DNA of 64,000 nt from Bacillus sp. Bos-x628 (lineage in GTDB: Bacteria > Bacillota > Bacilli > Bacillales > Bacillaceae), in assembly GCF_040500475.1 (NCBI RefSeq), contig NZ_CP159358.1, positions 2,294,001 through 2,358,000 of the forward strand. Direction: 5' to 3'. Shown one piece after another: positions 25,802 to 33,542 of this stretch (within the stretch, counting starts at the first letter, position 1; each line of letters opens with the position of its first letter). Position numbers and translations under genes: made by a program. The notes beneath the pieces were generated by a model. It saw only the letters and a list, made by a program, of their open reading frames with translations, searched no databases and was not told the origin of the DNA.

Positions 25802-27034
25802 TTATGCTTTTTCTTCAAATAAACGCGCAATTTCTACGATGACTTCTGTTGCTTTGAGCATATTTTCAACAGAGATAAATTCATATTTGCCATGGAAGTT
25901 CTCTCCGCCTGTAAAGATATTTGGTGTTGGAAGTCCTTTGTATGAAAGCTGAGAGCCGTCAGTTCCGCCGCGAATTGGTTCAATTATAGGTGTCACTGAT
26001 AGGTTTTCCATCGCTTCATAGGCGATATCCACAATATGTTTCACCGGCTCAATTTTTTCTTTCATATTATAATATTGATCCTGAATCTTGAGCGTGATGC
26101 TCTTTTCGCCGTAGACAGCTCTTAAGTCAGTTGCAATCTTTTCAAAGAGTGCCTTGCGATTGTTGAATGTTTCTTTATCAAAATCTCGAATAATATACTG
26201 TAGCTCTGCTTCTTCCACTTCTCCCACAAACTTCGTCAAGTGGAAAAAGCCTTCATACCCCTCTGTATACTCTGGAGATTCATCAGAAGGAAGCTTGTTG
26301 TGAAAAAGCATCCCGATTTTAGCAGCACTGACCATCTTGTTTTTCGCTGTCCCTGGATGGACGTTGTTTCCTTGAATGGACACTTTCGCACCTGCTGCGT
26401 TGAAGCTTTCATATTGAAGCTCTCCAAGCGGTCCGCCATCAATCGTATAAGCATAGGAAGCGCCAAATGCATCGACATCAAACTTGTGCGGACCCCTTCC
26501 GATTTCTTCATCCGGTGTGAAGGCAACTCGAATCTTGCCGTGCTTGATCTCTGGATGCTGAATGAGGTAATGCATGGCGGTCATAATCTCTGCAATGCCC
26601 GCCTTGTTATCTGCACCAAGCAAGGTTGTGCCATCAGTGGTAATGAGCGTATGTCCTTGGTACTTTTGTAAATTAGGAAACTGTTTTGGAGATAAAACGA
26701 TATGTAGCTCTTCATTTAACGTGATGTCGCCGCCCTGATAGTTCTCATGAATCTGTGGTTTCACATTCTTACCGGTGAAGTCCGTCGCTGTGTCGATATG
26801 AGCTAGGAAGCCAATGGTCGGTACTTCTTTATCTGTATTGGATGGTATTGTTCCCATGACATAACCGTTCTCATCCATTGTCACTTCTTGAATCCCGATT
26901 GCTTTCATTTCATCGACAAGCTGTCTAGCTAAGTTCAATTGTCCTTCAGTGGATGGGCAGCTTTCTTGATTTGCATCAGACTGGGTATCAACTTTCACAT
27001 AGTTTGTGAAACGTTCAATCATTTCCTCTCTCAT
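25802..27034 (-). CDS. pepT: peptidase T (tripeptide aminopeptidase)
   Basis: Cytosolic M20B zinc aminopeptidase of 410 residues that removes N-terminal residues from tripeptides. Metal-site motifs: [12 protein letters not shown] (His and Asp), [13 protein letters not shown] (bridging Asp), [10 protein letters not shown] (catalytic Glu pair), YTIDGG and, near the end, [17 protein letters not shown]. Length matches B. subtilis PepT. AAAGGAG is 11 bases before the ATG. Monocistronic. Confidence 0.95.
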   Translation of the reverse strand: MREEMIERFTNYVKVDTQSDANQESCPSTEGQLNLARQLVDEMKAIGIQEVTMDENGYVMGTIPSNTDKEVPTIGFLAHIDTATDFTGKNVKPQIHENYQGGDITLNEELHIVLSPKQFPNLQKYQGHTLITTDGTTLLGADNKAGIAEIMTAMHYLIQHPEIKHGKIRVAFTPDEEIGRGPHKFDVDAFGASYAYTIDGGPLGELQYESFNAAGAKVSIQGNNVHPGTAKNKMVSAAKIGMLFHNKLPSDESPEYTEGYEGFFHLTKFVGEVEEAELQYIIRDFDKETFNNRKALFEKIATDLRAVYGEKSITLKIQDQYYNMKEKIEPVKHIVDIAYEAMENLSVTPIIEPIRGGTDGSQLSYKGLPTPNIFTGGENFHGKYEFISVENMLKATEVIVEIARLFEEKA

Positions 27035-27257
27035 CTATACGTCACTCCTTTTGTAGAATACCACCATTTTATCATGTCTTGAATGCGCTTCATAACAAGA
27101 AAGGTTTTCACTGGAAAATAGAGAGGAAAAAGGCCTGCTTTGATTAGGTGATGTGCTGAATGGTTTTTTAGAGTGATTTTTTTGGTGTCTTTTTATTTAT
27201 AATGAGAACATATAAAATCATCCATTTGTACGTTAAATTGGGAAAGGGGTGCGAAAG

Positions 27258-27571
27258 TTGGATTCAAGTCAAACGCTTGCGCTCACTCAAAAGTTTCAGG
27301 AAGCGGCTGAAGAGATTCGGCAGTGGAAGCGGAAATTCGAAAATGGGAAGGGCTTGAGCGAAAAAGACGAGAGGAAAAGAGAAAAGAATTGAGAAGGAAT
27401 ATAAAGACTATGGCATGTAACATTGCGGTGTTTTGAAAGGACCCGGATTCATGCTGTAGTGGATTATGGGAAAAAAGCATTTGAGCTAGCGGGTAAGGTG
27501 TGAAAGCAGTCAATGACACCATTGATCAAGCAAATCAGGTGATACATAAAGGGATAGAACAACTGATATAA
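27258..27571 (+). pseudogene. decayed gene of unknown family
   Basis: A ribosome binding site (GGAAAGGGG) precedes a TTG at 27258 and a frame reading DSSQTLALTQKFQEAAEEI then QWKRKFENGKGLSEKDERKR. A shift leads to KRIEKEYKDYGM and a stop; a third piece reads VVDYGKKAFELAGKV, and a fourth VKAVNDTIDQANQVIHKGIE before a stop at 27571. Together they look like one all-helical protein of about 100 residues broken by several frameshifts or stops. A hairpin terminator follows. I cannot name the family; the helical style is like proteins tied to LXG toxins. Confidence 0.5.
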
Positions 27572-27578
27572 TAAGCAT

Positions 27579-27620
27579 AAAAGAGAGGACCATGTGAAGG
27601 GTTCCTCTCTTTTATTTTAT
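27579..27620. terminator. bidirectional terminator between the decayed gene and ansR
   Basis: AAAGAGAGGA and TCCTCTCTTTT pair around about 13 bases, with TTTTATTTT on the plus strand and A-rich sequence on the other side. Confidence 0.7.
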
Positions 27621-27964
27621 ACTTTCAGAGTGTTTTTCGCCCGAATAAAGGCAACAAGCTGTTTGATTTCTTCATCGGTTAGTGGAACGCCATCTACGAG
27701 GACGGTTCCTTCTTTTGCTTCCGTTAGCTCAATTTTGATATCAGAGATGTTACGTTGGAACTCTGGCTCGTCCGTTCTACCAAGTAAAAAATCAATGGAC
27801 GTATCATACAAATCAGCGAGCAGTTTCACTGCTTCAAGCGAAGGTCGTCGGTATCCAGATTCGTAACCGGCATAGGTGCTTTTAGCGATACCTAGGCGAT
27901 CTGCCGTATGCTGGAGAGACCATTTTTTCTTTTTTCTAAGGGTGGTTAAACGATCGAGTATCAT
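27617..27964 (-). CDS. ansR: AnsR, repressor of the asparagine catabolic operon
   Basis: Xre-family repressor of 115 residues. The N-terminal helix-turn-helix is LQHTADRLGIAKSTYAGYESG (two adjacent helices, residues about 17-37), followed by PSLEAVKLLADLYDTSIDFLL and a short C-terminal dimer or effector part. Divergent from ansAB, as in B. subtilis, where AnsR represses ansAB until asparagine or aspartate is available. The ATG at 27964 has AGGAG 9 bases upstream; a longer in-frame start lacks one. Confidence 0.92.
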   Translation of the reverse strand: MILDRLTTLRKKKKWSLQHTADRLGIAKSTYAGYESGYRRPSLEAVKLLADLYDTSIDFLLGRTDEPEFQRNISDIKIELTEAKEGTVLVDGVPLTDEEIKQLVAFIRAKNTLKV

Positions 27965-28016
27965 ACATGAACGCTCCTTTATATACAAACAGTATATCAT
28001 ATTCTTATTAAAAGTG

Positions 28017-28094
28017 TACGCGTAATGCGTAACAGTTTCTTGATTAATTCGCGTTATGTGACTATAATGGCAATGACGGTACGCGTAAAGCGTA
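28017..28094 (+). promoter_or_regulatory. ansAB promoter flanked by two AnsR-type operators
   Basis: TACGCGTAATGCGTA (28017-28031) and TACGCGTAAAGCGTA (28080-28094) are near-identical inverted repeats. Between them are a -35 TTGATT (28040-28045) and a -10 TATAAT (28063-28068) spaced 17 bp, with a third partial copy TTCGCGTTATG at about 28048-28058. One operator is upstream and one just downstream of the start of transcription, so the repressor could both block and loop. Confidence 0.75.
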
Positions 28095-28168
28095 TATTAT
28101 AGAATAGCACAAGGGAACTTATCATATGTGTGACAAACGAAGTCATTTTACTGAAAGAGGTGGACCTG

Positions 28169-29158
28169 TTGAAGAAACTATTACTTTTAACCACTGGTGG
28201 AACGATTGCATCTGTAGAAAGTGAAAATGGTTTAGCTCCTGGTGTCAAAGCTGAAGACCTTTTAAAATATTTAAACGAAATTAATGCTGAGTACACAATG
28301 GACACGAAGTCCCTTATGAGTATAGATAGTACAAATATGCAGCCTGAATATTGGGTGGATATCGCAACAGCCATTTATGAAAATTACGATCAATATGATG
28401 GCTTTGTCGTCACCCATGGAACAGATACAATGGCCTACACATCAGCAGCTCTTTCCTATATGCTGCAAAATCCTGATAAGCCAATCGTGATTACAGGCTC
28501 ACAAATCCCTATCACGTTTAAGAAAACAGATGCAAAGAAAAACATCACAGATGCGATTCGCTTTGCATGTGACGGCGTAGGCGGAGTGTATGTCGTGTTT
28601 GATGGTCGGGTGATTCAAGGAACTCGTGCAATTAAACTAAGAACGAAAAGTTATGATGCATTTGAAAGTATTAACTACCCATATATTGCATCTATTGAAA
28701 ATCATCAAATTGAATACAATAACAAAGTAAAAAGAACATCCATGAAACCGTTTAAATTAGATGCGTCTTTGAATACAGATGTATGCCTATTGAAACTGCA
28801 CCCGGGTCTTAAGCCAGAGTTTTTAGATGCCATCAAAGGTGTGTACAAAGGTCTAGTGATCGAAAGCTATGGCAGCGGCGGAATTCCTTTTGAAGGAAGA
28901 AACCTTTTAGAAAAGATCAACGAACTGTTAGATGAAGGCATTTCTATTGTTATCACGACTCAATGTCTGGAGGAAGGGGAAGACATGAGTGTGTATGAAG
29001 TAGGGCGTAAGATCAATCAAGAACTTGTAGCACGTTCAAGAAATATGAATACTGAAGCCATTGTGCCAAAACTCATGTGGGCACTTGGTAAAACAACAGA
29101 TCCAAGAGAAGTGAAAAAGATTATGGAAACACCAATCGCTGAAGATTTAGTGATTTAA
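28169..29158 (+). CDS. ansA: L-asparaginase AnsA (type I, cytosolic)
   Basis: Hydrolyses asparagine to aspartate and ammonia. The 329 residues carry both asparaginase active-site motifs: LTTGGTIAS near the N-terminus (first catalytic Thr) and [15 protein letters not shown] at about residues 85-99 (second Thr with Asp and Lys partners downstream in [18 protein letters not shown]). No signal peptide. The TTG at 28169 gives the conserved start [11 protein letters not shown], with AGAGGTGG 5 bases upstream; the GTG at 28130 would add 13 residues. First gene of ansAB. Confidence 0.94.
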   Translation: MKKLLLLTTGGTIASVESENGLAPGVKAEDLLKYLNEINAEYTMDTKSLMSIDSTNMQPEYWVDIATAIYENYDQYDGFVVTHGTDTMAYTSAALSYMLQNPDKPIVITGSQIPITFKKTDAKKNITDAIRFACDGVGGVYVVFDGRVIQGTRAIKLRTKSYDAFESINYPYIASIENHQIEYNNKVKRTSMKPFKLDASLNTDVCLLKLHPGLKPEFLDAIKGVYKGLVIESYGSGGIPFEGRNLLEKINELLDEGISIVITTQCLEEGEDMSVYEVGRKINQELVARSRNMNTEAIVPKLMWALGKTTDPREVKKIMETPIAEDLVI

Positions 29159-29187
29159 CCTATTTTATAGAAAGCAGGTCATATGAA

Positions 29188-30612
29188 ATGGTTCACGCAA
29201 CTTATCGCTACGAGAAAGATTTCCTTGGAGAAAAAGAAATTCCAGCAGATGTGTACTACGGTGTCCAAACCTTACGTGCAAAAGAGAATTTCCCGATTAC
29301 TGGCTATCGCATGCACGAGGAACTGATTAGAGCCTTTGCCATCGTCAAAAAAGCAGCAGCTCTAGCCAATATGGAAGTTGGACGCTTATATGAAGGAATC
29401 GGCAATGCGATCGTCAAAGCCTCTGAAGAAGTCATTGAAGGAAAACTGCACGAGTACTTTATCGTTGATCCGATTCAAGGCGGCGCAGGAACTTCAATGA
29501 ATATGAACGCTAATGAGGTCATTGGCAACAGAGCCTTAGAGATAATGGGACATCAAAAAGGTGAATACATTCATCTAAGTCCCAATACGCATGTCAACAT
29601 GTCACAATCGACAAACGACTCATTTCCAACCGCTATTCATATTGCGGTGCTCAAGCAGTTAGACATTCTACTTGAGACGATGCAAGCAATGCAGGATGTG
29701 TTTCAAAAGAAAGCAAACGAATTCGATCATGTGATCAAAATGGGGCGAACGCATTTACAGGATGCTGTTCCAATTCGTTTAGGACAAGAATTTGAAGCAT
29801 ATAGCCGCGTAATAGGGCGTGATATCAAGCGTATTCATCAATCAAAGCAGCATTTATACGAAGTGAATATGGGTGCTACAGCCGTTGGAACTGGTTTAAA
29901 CGCAGACCCTCGCTATATTGAGATTGTGGTGAAGAAACTCGCTGATATTTCTGGATTACCTCTTGTTGGGGCAGATCACCTTGTTGATGCGACTCAAAAT
30001 ACAGATGCTTATACAGAAGTATCCGCAGCTTTAAAAGTATGTATGATGAACCTGTCTAAGATTGCCAACGATCTTCGTTTAATGGCATCTGGTCCCCGTG
30101 CAGGTCTTGCTGAAATTGCACTGCCTGCCCGTCAGCCTGGATCATCTATTATGCCGGGGAAAGTGAATCCAGTCATGGCTGAACTCATTAACCAAATCGC
30201 TTTCCAAGTCATTGGGAATGATCATACCATCTGCCTCGCTTCTGAAGCAGGTCAGCTTGAGTTAAATGTGATGGAACCTGTTTTAGTCTTTAACTTGCTG
30301 CAATCTATTAGTATCATGAATAACGGATTCCGTTCATTTACTGATCATTGCCTGACTGGTATTGAAGCAAATGAAAAACGTTTGAAAGAATATGTAGAAA
30401 AGAGTGCAGGTGTGATCACTGCAGTAAACCCTCATTTAGGTTATGAAGTAGCTGCAAGAATTGCTAGAGAAGCGATTTTAAAAGGTCAATCCATCAGAGA
30501 TCTCTGCTTGCAGTATGATGTACTAACGGAAGAAGAACTTGATATTATTTTAAATCCTTACGAGATGACAAAGCCTGGTATTGCGGGTCAAGAGCTGCTT
30601 GAGCGGCAATAA
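29188..30612 (+). CDS. ansB: aspartate ammonia-lyase AnsB
   Basis: Converts aspartate to fumarate and ammonia; a tetramer of the fumarase/aspartase superfamily, 474 residues. QGGAGTSMNMNANEVIGNRA, SQSTNDSFPTA and the signature loop GSSIMPGKVNP (catalytic Ser) are present, along with EKDFLGEKEIPADVYYGVQT at the N-terminus. It follows ansA by 29 bases. The usual AGGAGG is replaced by a weaker AGCAGG about 10 bases before the ATG. Together AnsA and AnsB feed asparagine into the TCA cycle. Confidence 0.95.
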   Translation: MVHATYRYEKDFLGEKEIPADVYYGVQTLRAKENFPITGYRMHEELIRAFAIVKKAAALANMEVGRLYEGIGNAIVKASEEVIEGKLHEYFIVDPIQGGAGTSMNMNANEVIGNRALEIMGHQKGEYIHLSPNTHVNMSQSTNDSFPTAIHIAVLKQLDILLETMQAMQDVFQKKANEFDHVIKMGRTHLQDAVPIRLGQEFEAYSRVIGRDIKRIHQSKQHLYEVNMGATAVGTGLNADPRYIEIVVKKLADISGLPLVGADHLVDATQNTDAYTEVSAALKVCMMNLSKIANDLRLMASGPRAGLAEIALPARQPGSSIMPGKVNPVMAELINQIAFQVIGNDHTICLASEAGQLELNVMEPVLVFNLLQSISIMNNGFRSFTDHCLTGIEANEKRLKEYVEKSAGVITAVNPHLGYEVAARIAREAILKGQSIRDLCLQYDVLTEEELDIILNPYEMTKPGIAGQELLERQ

Positions 30613-30639
30613 TATCAAAAATTTAATTTTTCTAAATGA

Positions 30640-30684
30640 CGAATTGCCTGTGAAAAAGAGAGAAGCAGGCAATTCGATTTCGTT
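30640..30684 (+). terminator. terminator of ansAB
   Basis: CGAATTGCCTG and CAGGCAATTCG form a perfect 11-bp stem with a 15-base loop, followed by ATTTCGTT. Confidence 0.75.
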
Positions 30685-30748
30685 CAATGGACGCACTCTT
30701 TCACAATAATTTGAAAACGCTTAACAGACGAACAAAGGAAGGAAAAAA

Positions 30749-31006
30749 ATGAAATCACCACGTCTACTGTCTTTGATAGAAGTCGTGTCTGTGCTTGGTT
30801 TGTTTTTCGCAAACGTTTTATCATTTACTCATTATTCACCGTAATATTTTCTTATTAGCTACACTTGTGATATGTGCCATTATGTCTATTGCAACAGGGG
30901 CTTCTTGAGGCGTGTCCACATTCGAGGTTAAGCTTTGTTACAATGGGTCTTGCGATTATTTACGGGTACACAGGTCAATTCATTTGGATCAACAAATAGA
31001 GAAGAA
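30749..31006 (+). pseudogene. decayed small membrane protein gene
   Basis: AAGGAAGG precedes an ATG at 30749 and the frame MKSPRLLSLIEVVSVLGLFF up to a stop at 30842. The next frame continues NIFLLATLVICAIMSIATGA to a stop, and a third gives RLSFVTMGLAIIYGYTGQFI before a last stop just past 31000. Joined, these make a three- or four-helix membrane protein of about 80 residues. Two frame changes mean it is not functional in this strain. A T-tailed hairpin follows at 31037-31064. Family not recognised. Confidence 0.5.
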
Positions 31007-31036
31007 TCGGCCCCGTATAAGCCGTTTGAAAAAGTA

Positions 31037-31065
31037 AGTCACTCCTGATCGAGTGGCTTTTTATT
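31037..31065 (+). terminator. terminator after the decayed membrane gene
   Basis: AGTCACTC and GAGTGGCT pair with one wobble around CTGATC, followed by TTTTATT. Confidence 0.7.
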
Positions 31066-31323
31066 GTCCTAGGACTTGATAACTATTCGTTATACATAGA
31101 AGGGGAATGTGATTTTAGACCCCCTATAAATAAGGGCTAAAGGTGTAGCGTATGGCAGATTAAAAGCATATTTATGACAGAATAAGAGTATAAATACCTA
31201 TTTAAACATGAGTCTTTGAACCTTATAATAACAATATTGGAAAAAGTGCTATTCACCATTGCGCTCGTTTAGATCTATCTCTAAGCAGCGTTTTTATTTT
31301 TTAGACAGGAGGGAGGAACCCTT

Positions 31324-31749
31324 ATGAGCTTATCGGACATGCTTTCTGCCCTTAACGGTGGTATCTCAAGTAAACAAACAGAAATAGAAGAGAAAATAGC
31401 TCGACTAAAAAAAGCGAAAAGCAATGTGGAGAAAGAACAAGATGCGGCAGAAACAGACTTAAAGCAAATCAAGCAGCCAAAGCTTGGGACCTCTTGGAAA
31501 GGTGAGAGAAGCCAAGATTTCAATTCAGAGCGAAATGAAGCACACAATGCGCTACAAACGATCGTAAATGAACAATATCCTCGTTATGTAAGCCGTATCG
31601 AGTTTAAGATCAGTACATTAGAAGCCGAACTAGCAACGTTATCCTTTGCCAGTTCCTTAGCTGGAGATGCGGCACGTCTTGCTGAAAAAGGGGAAGACGC
31701 AGTGGAAGATGCAAAACGTTTGATCTCAAAAGCATGGAGTAGCTTGTAG
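31324..31749 (+). CDS. YwqH-like DUF5082 protein, LXG-toxin accessory type
   Basis: A 141-residue all-helical protein resembling B. subtilis YwqH (DUF5082). Two long coiled helices, SKQTEIEEKIARLKKAKSNV and NEAHNALQTIVNEQYPRYVS, flank a central turn containing SWKG, a WXG-like motif. Such proteins are encoded just before LXG polymorphic toxins and, by analogy with LXG-associated proteins, pair with the toxin for export by the type VII secretion system. GGAGGGAGG precedes the ATG. It is followed by a DUF5344-type gene but no toxin gene in this window. Confidence 0.8.
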   Translation: MSLSDMLSALNGGISSKQTEIEEKIARLKKAKSNVEKEQDAAETDLKQIKQPKLGTSWKGERSQDFNSERNEAHNALQTIVNEQYPRYVSRIEFKISTLEAELATLSFASSLAGDAARLAEKGEDAVEDAKRLISKAWSSL

Positions 31750-31796
31750 AGCTACTTTACTAGCGGTTACATGAACAAATTTGGAGGATATCATAA

Positions 31797-32060
31797 ATGG
31801 GACAAATTAAGTTAAACAATCAATTAGTCATGGGAAAACTAGATGAAGTCACGCAAGCAGTAGAAGCCTTAATGATGAAAAAAGCATCAGATAAAGTTGG
31901 TGAAAACAGTTTGGAGTTTGTGTCAAAGTGGACAGTGCGTGAAGCTAAGATCAATGAAACGGTCTCTGCTTTTAAGAAGGCCCTCATCAAAAATGTCCAA
32001 GATACACGCTCCAATGTGAAGACCTTAAAAGAACAAGACGAAGCGATTGCTGCAAAATAA
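31797..32060 (+). CDS. YwqI-like DUF5344 protein, LXG-toxin accessory type
   Basis: An 87-residue helical protein resembling B. subtilis YwqI/YxiC. It is predicted as a helical hairpin, KLDEVTQAVEALMMKKASDK and NETVSAFKKALIKNVQDTRS, the size and shape of a WXG100-like partner. GGAGG lies 8 bases before the ATG. In B. subtilis the order is ywqH-ywqI-ywqJ (LXG toxin)-ywqK (immunity). Here the third gene is missing and another ywqH-type gene follows after 278 bases. Confidence 0.78.
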   Translation: MGQIKLNNQLVMGKLDEVTQAVEALMMKKASDKVGENSLEFVSKWTVREAKINETVSAFKKALIKNVQDTRSNVKTLKEQDEAIAAK

Positions 32061-32338
32061 AGCAGGACACATTCATTCATTTTTGACATGAAGTGAAATG
32101 ATAAATATAGACCTAAAGACTTATATAAGATTCGTGTTTTATGGCTTTGATTTATTCCTTTTCCCTTCCAAAAATCTCGTTAAAAGGAAACCTTTTTCCT
32201 ATTTGAGACTAAGGCTTTTCGCCTTATACTATAACAGGAAGCGAACGATAGAAATCAATAGAAAAAGTAGGTGCGCTTGCTAGATTCAATTGTTTCTTAC
32301 GGAGTGCTTTCGTAAGATGTCCAATAGAGGTGGATGAC
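32061..32338 (+). other. spacer between the ywqI-like gene and the second ywqH-like gene
   Basis: About 280 bases where an LXG toxin would be expected. No long frame is open. An AAAAGG/CCTTTTT hairpin (about 32178-32194) and a TCTTACG/CGTAAGA hairpin (32295-32317, just before the next ribosome binding site) are visible. Confidence 0.4.
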
Positions 32339-32764
32339 ATGAATTTATCCGAGATGCTTCATCATTTGCATATGGGGATTGAAAACAAACGTGCGGAATT
32401 TGACGAAATGATCTCTCGGCTAAAGACAGCAAAAAGCAATATTCGTACAGAACAAGGTCTTGCGCAGTCAGACATAACGGAAATTGAGAAGCCTGCTCTT
32501 GATTCGTCATGGAAGGGTAAAAGGGGAGCAGACTTTCATTGCCTTCGGAAAGAGGCCTACAGTGCCATGCATCACATTGTGAACAATGAGTATGAACAAT
32601 ACATCACTGAAATTGACCAAAAAATCATGCACTTTGAATTGAAGAAAATGGAGCTTGCTGTCGCAAGTAACTTTGCGGGTAGAGCCCAGGATGTCATGGA
32701 AAAGGGCGAAGATTTTGCAATGGATGTAAAACAATTGATTGAACGGGGCTGGAAAGCTCTTTAA
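32339..32764 (+). CDS. second YwqH-like DUF5082 protein
   Basis: A 141-residue paralogue of the gene at 31324, the same length and laid out the same way: MNLSEMLHHLHMGIENKRAE against MSLSDMLSALNGGISSKQTE, SSWKGKRGADF against TSWKGERSQDF, and AMDVKQLIERGWKAL against VEDAKRLISKAWSSL. AGAGGTGG lies 5 bases before the ATG at 32339; the GTG at 32330 would overlap it. It points to a tandem duplication of an LXG module followed by loss of the toxins. A terminator follows. Confidence 0.78.
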   Translation: MNLSEMLHHLHMGIENKRAEFDEMISRLKTAKSNIRTEQGLAQSDITEIEKPALDSSWKGKRGADFHCLRKEAYSAMHHIVNNEYEQYITEIDQKIMHFELKKMELAVASNFAGRAQDVMEKGEDFAMDVKQLIERGWKAL

Positions 32765-32773
32765 TGAAATAAA

Positions 32774-32806
32774 TGGGCAGCCGTCTATAGTGGACGGTTG
32801 TTTTTT
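32774..32806 (+). terminator. terminator after the second ywqH-like gene
   Basis: CCGTC and GACGG with extra flanking pairs around TATAGTG, followed by TTGTTTTTTC. Confidence 0.7.
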
Positions 32807-32854
32807 CATGTTTCTCATCTTTTGTCACATCTACCGCCGCCAATACTATCTCCA

Positions 32855-33013
32855 TTACATGAAGCGTCGTGTGCAAGATGGTGCATTGTTTGGTCTGTAC
32901 ATAATGAAAATGATTCTGATCAGATAAGGAAATTCTTCATTTGGTCTTAAGAATGATCTGATTAAAAGGATGAACAACAAGAGAATACAGCCGATAAAAA
33001 AGATAGTAAACAT
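32855..33013 (-). CDS. small single-helix membrane protein
   Basis: A 52-residue frame, MFTIFFIGCILLLFILLIRS followed by a polar, Arg-rich tail ending CTRRFM. GGAGAG lies 5 bases before the ATG at 33013. It is convergent with the ywqH-like gene. No family recognised; it could be an immunity-like or merely fortuitous small gene. Confidence 0.4.
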   Translation of the reverse strand: MFTIFFIGCILLLFILLIRSFLRPNEEFPYLIRIIFIMYRPNNAPSCTRRFM

Positions 33014-33507
33014 GTGATCTCTCCGCATAATTGCTTCTATACATGTGATACGATTAAAAAGAATAGAAGTTCCGATCACTTCTTCATAAAAGTATGGTTG
33101 AGTCTGTTATCATCACACATACAGAAAGAGAAGGATAATTTATAAATGATAAGGAAAAATATTTTTTTATTGTCGGCATTACACCGAGTCTTTCACCAGA
33201 AAGCTTTGGCAGGCTGGTGAGGGGAATTCTTAGATTTTAGATCATAAATGTTCCACATGAAACATTTTACGACAAGTTTCACTATAACGAATCAATCGTT
33301 CAAATCAACTCCCCTTTTACATCAAATACGTTTTTACTAAATCAGAAACAGAAAATAATTAATCCCTTTAATCGACAATTTTTTTCACCTCAAAAATAAG
33401 TTTTTTATGATCAAGATAAATTGTAGTGATCCCCTATAAATTGTTTCCTTGCAATAGGATTTTTTATTTCAAGTGACTATTGCTAGGTTTTTCACCATTT
33501 AAATAAA
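33014..33507. other. long AT-rich intergenic region with a parS-like site
   Basis: About 490 bases without a convincing gene. A short frame after AGAAGGA at about 33145 stops after 24 codons, and an alternate frame there reads VGITPSLSPESFGRLVRGIL, perhaps a gene remnant. The parS-like site at 33249-33264 is the only strong motif. Confidence 0.4.
33249..33264. other. parS-like ParB/Spo0J binding site
   Basis: TGTTCCACATGAAACA differs from the B. subtilis parS consensus TGTTCCACGTGAAACA at one base, in the central CG. It lies in non-coding DNA of a region that in B. subtilis is close to oriC, where parS sites cluster. Whether ParB tolerates the change is unknown. Confidence 0.5.
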
Positions 33508-33540
33508 AGAGCTTGTAGACAAAATCTACAAGCTTTTGTT
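33508..33540 (-). terminator. terminator of the dioxygenase-ribA-ribD operon
   Basis: AGCTTGTAGA and TCTACAAGCT form a perfect 10-bp stem around CAAAA; on the minus strand CTTTTATTT follows. It starts 3 bases after the ribD stop. Confidence 0.8.
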
Positions 33541-33542
33541 GT

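Noticed and set aside
30700..30720. A cre-like sequence (TTGAAAACGCTTAACA) upstream of the decayed membrane gene
   Set aside because: It has one base too many to keep the consensus C-A spacing, and the gene next to it is broken.
32098..32283. A 61-codon frame between the ywqI-like and second ywqH-like genes
   Set aside because: Its composition follows AT-rich non-coding sequence, it has no ribosome binding site, and it does not resemble an LXG domain.
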